Made by a program: the position numbers and the translations under genes
Notes under the pieces: model-generated
Databases searched by the model: none
What the model saw: only the letters and a program-made list of their open reading frames with translations
What the model was told of the DNA's origin: nothing
Source: CAWBKV01 sp041946675
Lineage (GTDB): Archaea > Halobacteriota > Methanosarcinia > Methanotrichales > Methanotrichaceae
Length of the DNA: 64,000 nucleotides
Assembly: GCA_041946675.1 (NCBI GenBank)
Contig: JBHGAU010000006.1
Span: forward strand, 3,666-67,665
Direction: 5' to 3'
Shown here: in pieces, positions 62,822 through 64,000 of the stretch
Layout of the letters: every line of letters begins with the position of its first letter
Numbering within the stretch: the stretch's first letter is position 1

Positions 62822-63802
62822 TTAATCGCACTCTTGAGCCATTTTCCACCTGCCCCTGATGATCTCCCACTTTCTATCTCTATCCCTGATAATCCGCACT
62901 ATATCTTCATCCTTCAGATGCCTGAACCGAGACTGCTTTGAAAGATAATCCCGTACGGGAGCGAACTCCTTCGGATTTCTGTTTAATATAAACTCGCCAT
63001 TTTCAAATTCAGCAAGGAACCACAGGCCGCAGTCCACCACATCTTTTCCGATATCGATAGTGCTGTCAGAAGGCATGCCCCATCCTGTAGGGCATGGCGA
63101 AAATACATGTATGTAAGAGGTCCCGTCAATATATTTTGCTTTGTTTACTTTATTCAGAAAATCCTGAATATAGCCTACACTGGCAGTGGCGGCATAATCT
63201 ATTCCATTTGCTGCAACGATCTCAAACATGTTCTTCTTCCGTGTCTGCGAGCCTCTGATTTTTCGTCCTGCGGGGGTAGTTGTAGTCCTGGCTCCAAAAG
63301 GCGTCAAGCTGCTCTTCTGAATCCCTGTGTTCATATAAGCTTCATTATCATAACAGACAAAAATTATTCCATCGCCACGGTCTATGGCTCCAGAAAGGGC
63401 CTGAAGCCCGATATCTGCGGTGCCGCCATCACCGGAAATACCTACCACATGAAAATCCTCCATCCCGAGAGCCTTTGCTCCGGCTGCTATTCCGGACATC
63501 ATGGAAGCCGTTCCAGCGAAAGTGGATATCATAGCGTTGTTGGCAAAGCATAATTGCGGGTACATAAATCCCACAGCTGACATGCATCCTGCGGGGACAA
63601 CAGTAAATGTCCTTTCCCCAAGAACCTTCATGACCAGTCTTGTGGCAATGCTGCCTCCACAGCCGGCACAGGCTTTATGCCCATAGAAGAACTCTTTATC
63701 CGTTATTGTTCTTGCGTTTACGCTCTTCGAATTTGCCTCTTCTGTATCTGCAGCGCCAGCAGTTCCAGATTGAGCCGATATCTTGGTCAAGCCGTCATTC
63801 AT
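62822..63802 (-). CDS. porB: Pyruvate:ferredoxin oxidoreductase subunit beta
   Basis: A 326-residue TPP-binding subunit. Cluster cysteines are in HKACAGCGGS and VVPAGCMS, and a further one in FSPCPTGWG. TPP/Mg binding is in GDGGTADIGLQALSGAIDRG and CYDNEAYMNTG. It makes acetyl-CoA into pyruvate for biosynthesis. About 33 residues before the usual start (ISAQSGTAGAADTEEANSKS) are extra. The start ATG overlaps the porA stop region (ATGAATGA). Confidence 0.93.
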   Translation of the reverse strand: MNDGLTKISAQSGTAGAADTEEANSKSVNARTITDKEFFYGHKACAGCGGSIATRLVMKVLGERTFTVVPAGCMSAVGFMYPQLCFANNAMISTFAGTASMMSGIAAGAKALGMEDFHVVGISGDGGTADIGLQALSGAIDRGDGIIFVCYDNEAYMNTGIQKSSLTPFGARTTTTPAGRKIRGSQTRKKNMFEIVAANGIDYAATASVGYIQDFLNKVNKAKYIDGTSYIHVFSPCPTGWGMPSDSTIDIGKDVVDCGLWFLAEFENGEFILNRNPKEFAPVRDYLSKQSRFRHLKDEDIVRIIRDRDRKWEIIRGRWKMAQECD

Positions 63803-64000
63803 CGATAGCTACCCCCAGATTGACGAACTGGACAAAGTTTTGCTTCTTCCCCCGCAAACCCTCCTTCAAACGGACGAACATCTCGCGGATATCCTTCCTG
63901 GAGATGTCCCGACCGCCCAGCCCTGCAATGAAATCCAGTGTGAGGACATCCGTTCGAGCCTTTGATAGGGCAGAGTTAACATTGGTGTAAACTGTGCCCT
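63795..64000 (-). CDS. porA: Pyruvate:ferredoxin oxidoreductase subunit alpha, C-terminal part
   Basis: The partial frame at the window edge reads GTVYTNVNSALSKARTDVLT, then LDFIAGLGGRDISRKDIREM and ends VQFVNLGVAIDE. This is the C-terminal end of PorA (GLGGRDIS is typical). It overlaps porB by eight bases. The rest of the por operon lies beyond the window. Confidence 0.9.
   Translation of the reverse strand, partial: GTVYTNVNSALSKARTDVLTLDFIAGLGGRDISRKDIREMFVRLKEGLRGKKQNFVQFVNLGVAIDE

Overview
The window looks like the chromosome of a methanogenic archaeon of the Methanosarcinales/Methanotrichales type, most likely Methanothrix-like. This rests on gene content, not on a database match. It carries a radical SAM protein resembling tetraether lipid synthase, methanogen-marker DUF1890/DUF1894 proteins, the F420 glutamate ligase CofE, a tetrahydromethanopterin-type dihydropteroate synthase homologue, a Cdc48-type AAA ATPase, PorAB, and a horizontally acquired N-type ATPase. 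Archaeal TATA boxes and GGTGA/GGAGG ribosome sites recur.

Layout: 0-1.5 kb holds decayed copies of downstream genes, three coupled small ORFs and a DUF116 protein. 1.7-7.8 kb is a minus-strand block: glycosyltransferase, tetraether-synthase-like radical SAM, RDD protein, COG1361 secreted protein and RND exporter. 8.2-9.1 kb has two overlapping Lrp/AsnC regulators. 9.5-13.7 kb is an unusual gas-vesicle cluster in which GvpA/J-fold proteins are fused to zinc ribbons and GRAM/PH-like domains. 13.8-14.6 kb is an SDR. 14.7-21.9 kb is the N-ATPase operon (atpD C Q R B E F A, then G), split by a decayed HicBA toxin-antitoxin pair on the opposite strand. 21.9-24.6 kb is a scar zone: a toxin-antitoxin pair, a remnant of a second atpG, and a solute-binding/Cache sensor gene broken by an insertion sequence and a frameshift.

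24.7-30.6 kb is the best candidate for an uncharacterised system: a small protein with two Trypco2-like domains and two divergent CHAT (caspase-like) proteins with intact His/Cys pairs. The island is flanked by two copies of the 3' end of the Cache gene.

31.3-36.1 kb is a tetrapyrrole operon (hemL, hemC, cobA-hemD fusion, ahbC/D-like). 36-40 kb has secreted proteins and larC. 40.4-46.6 kb has the K+ transporter TrkH/TrkA, a CofE-cytidine deaminase fusion and a DHPS homologue. 45.8-51.5 kb has an ABC-2 exporter with a secreted partner and a zinc/manganese ABC operon. 51.6-57.3 kb has Cdc48, CutA, MoaE, DUF1894/1890, and a ThiS-like carrier next to a radical SAM enzyme. 57.6-60.6 kb has a hemerythrin and a MacB-like exporter operon.

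At 60.8-62.1 kb the 5' part of a tRNA-Cys gene runs directly into cysS, which has lost its HIGH-motif N-terminus. The window ends with an HTH regulator and porB/porA (porA partial).

No complete tRNA, rRNA or CRISPR array was seen.
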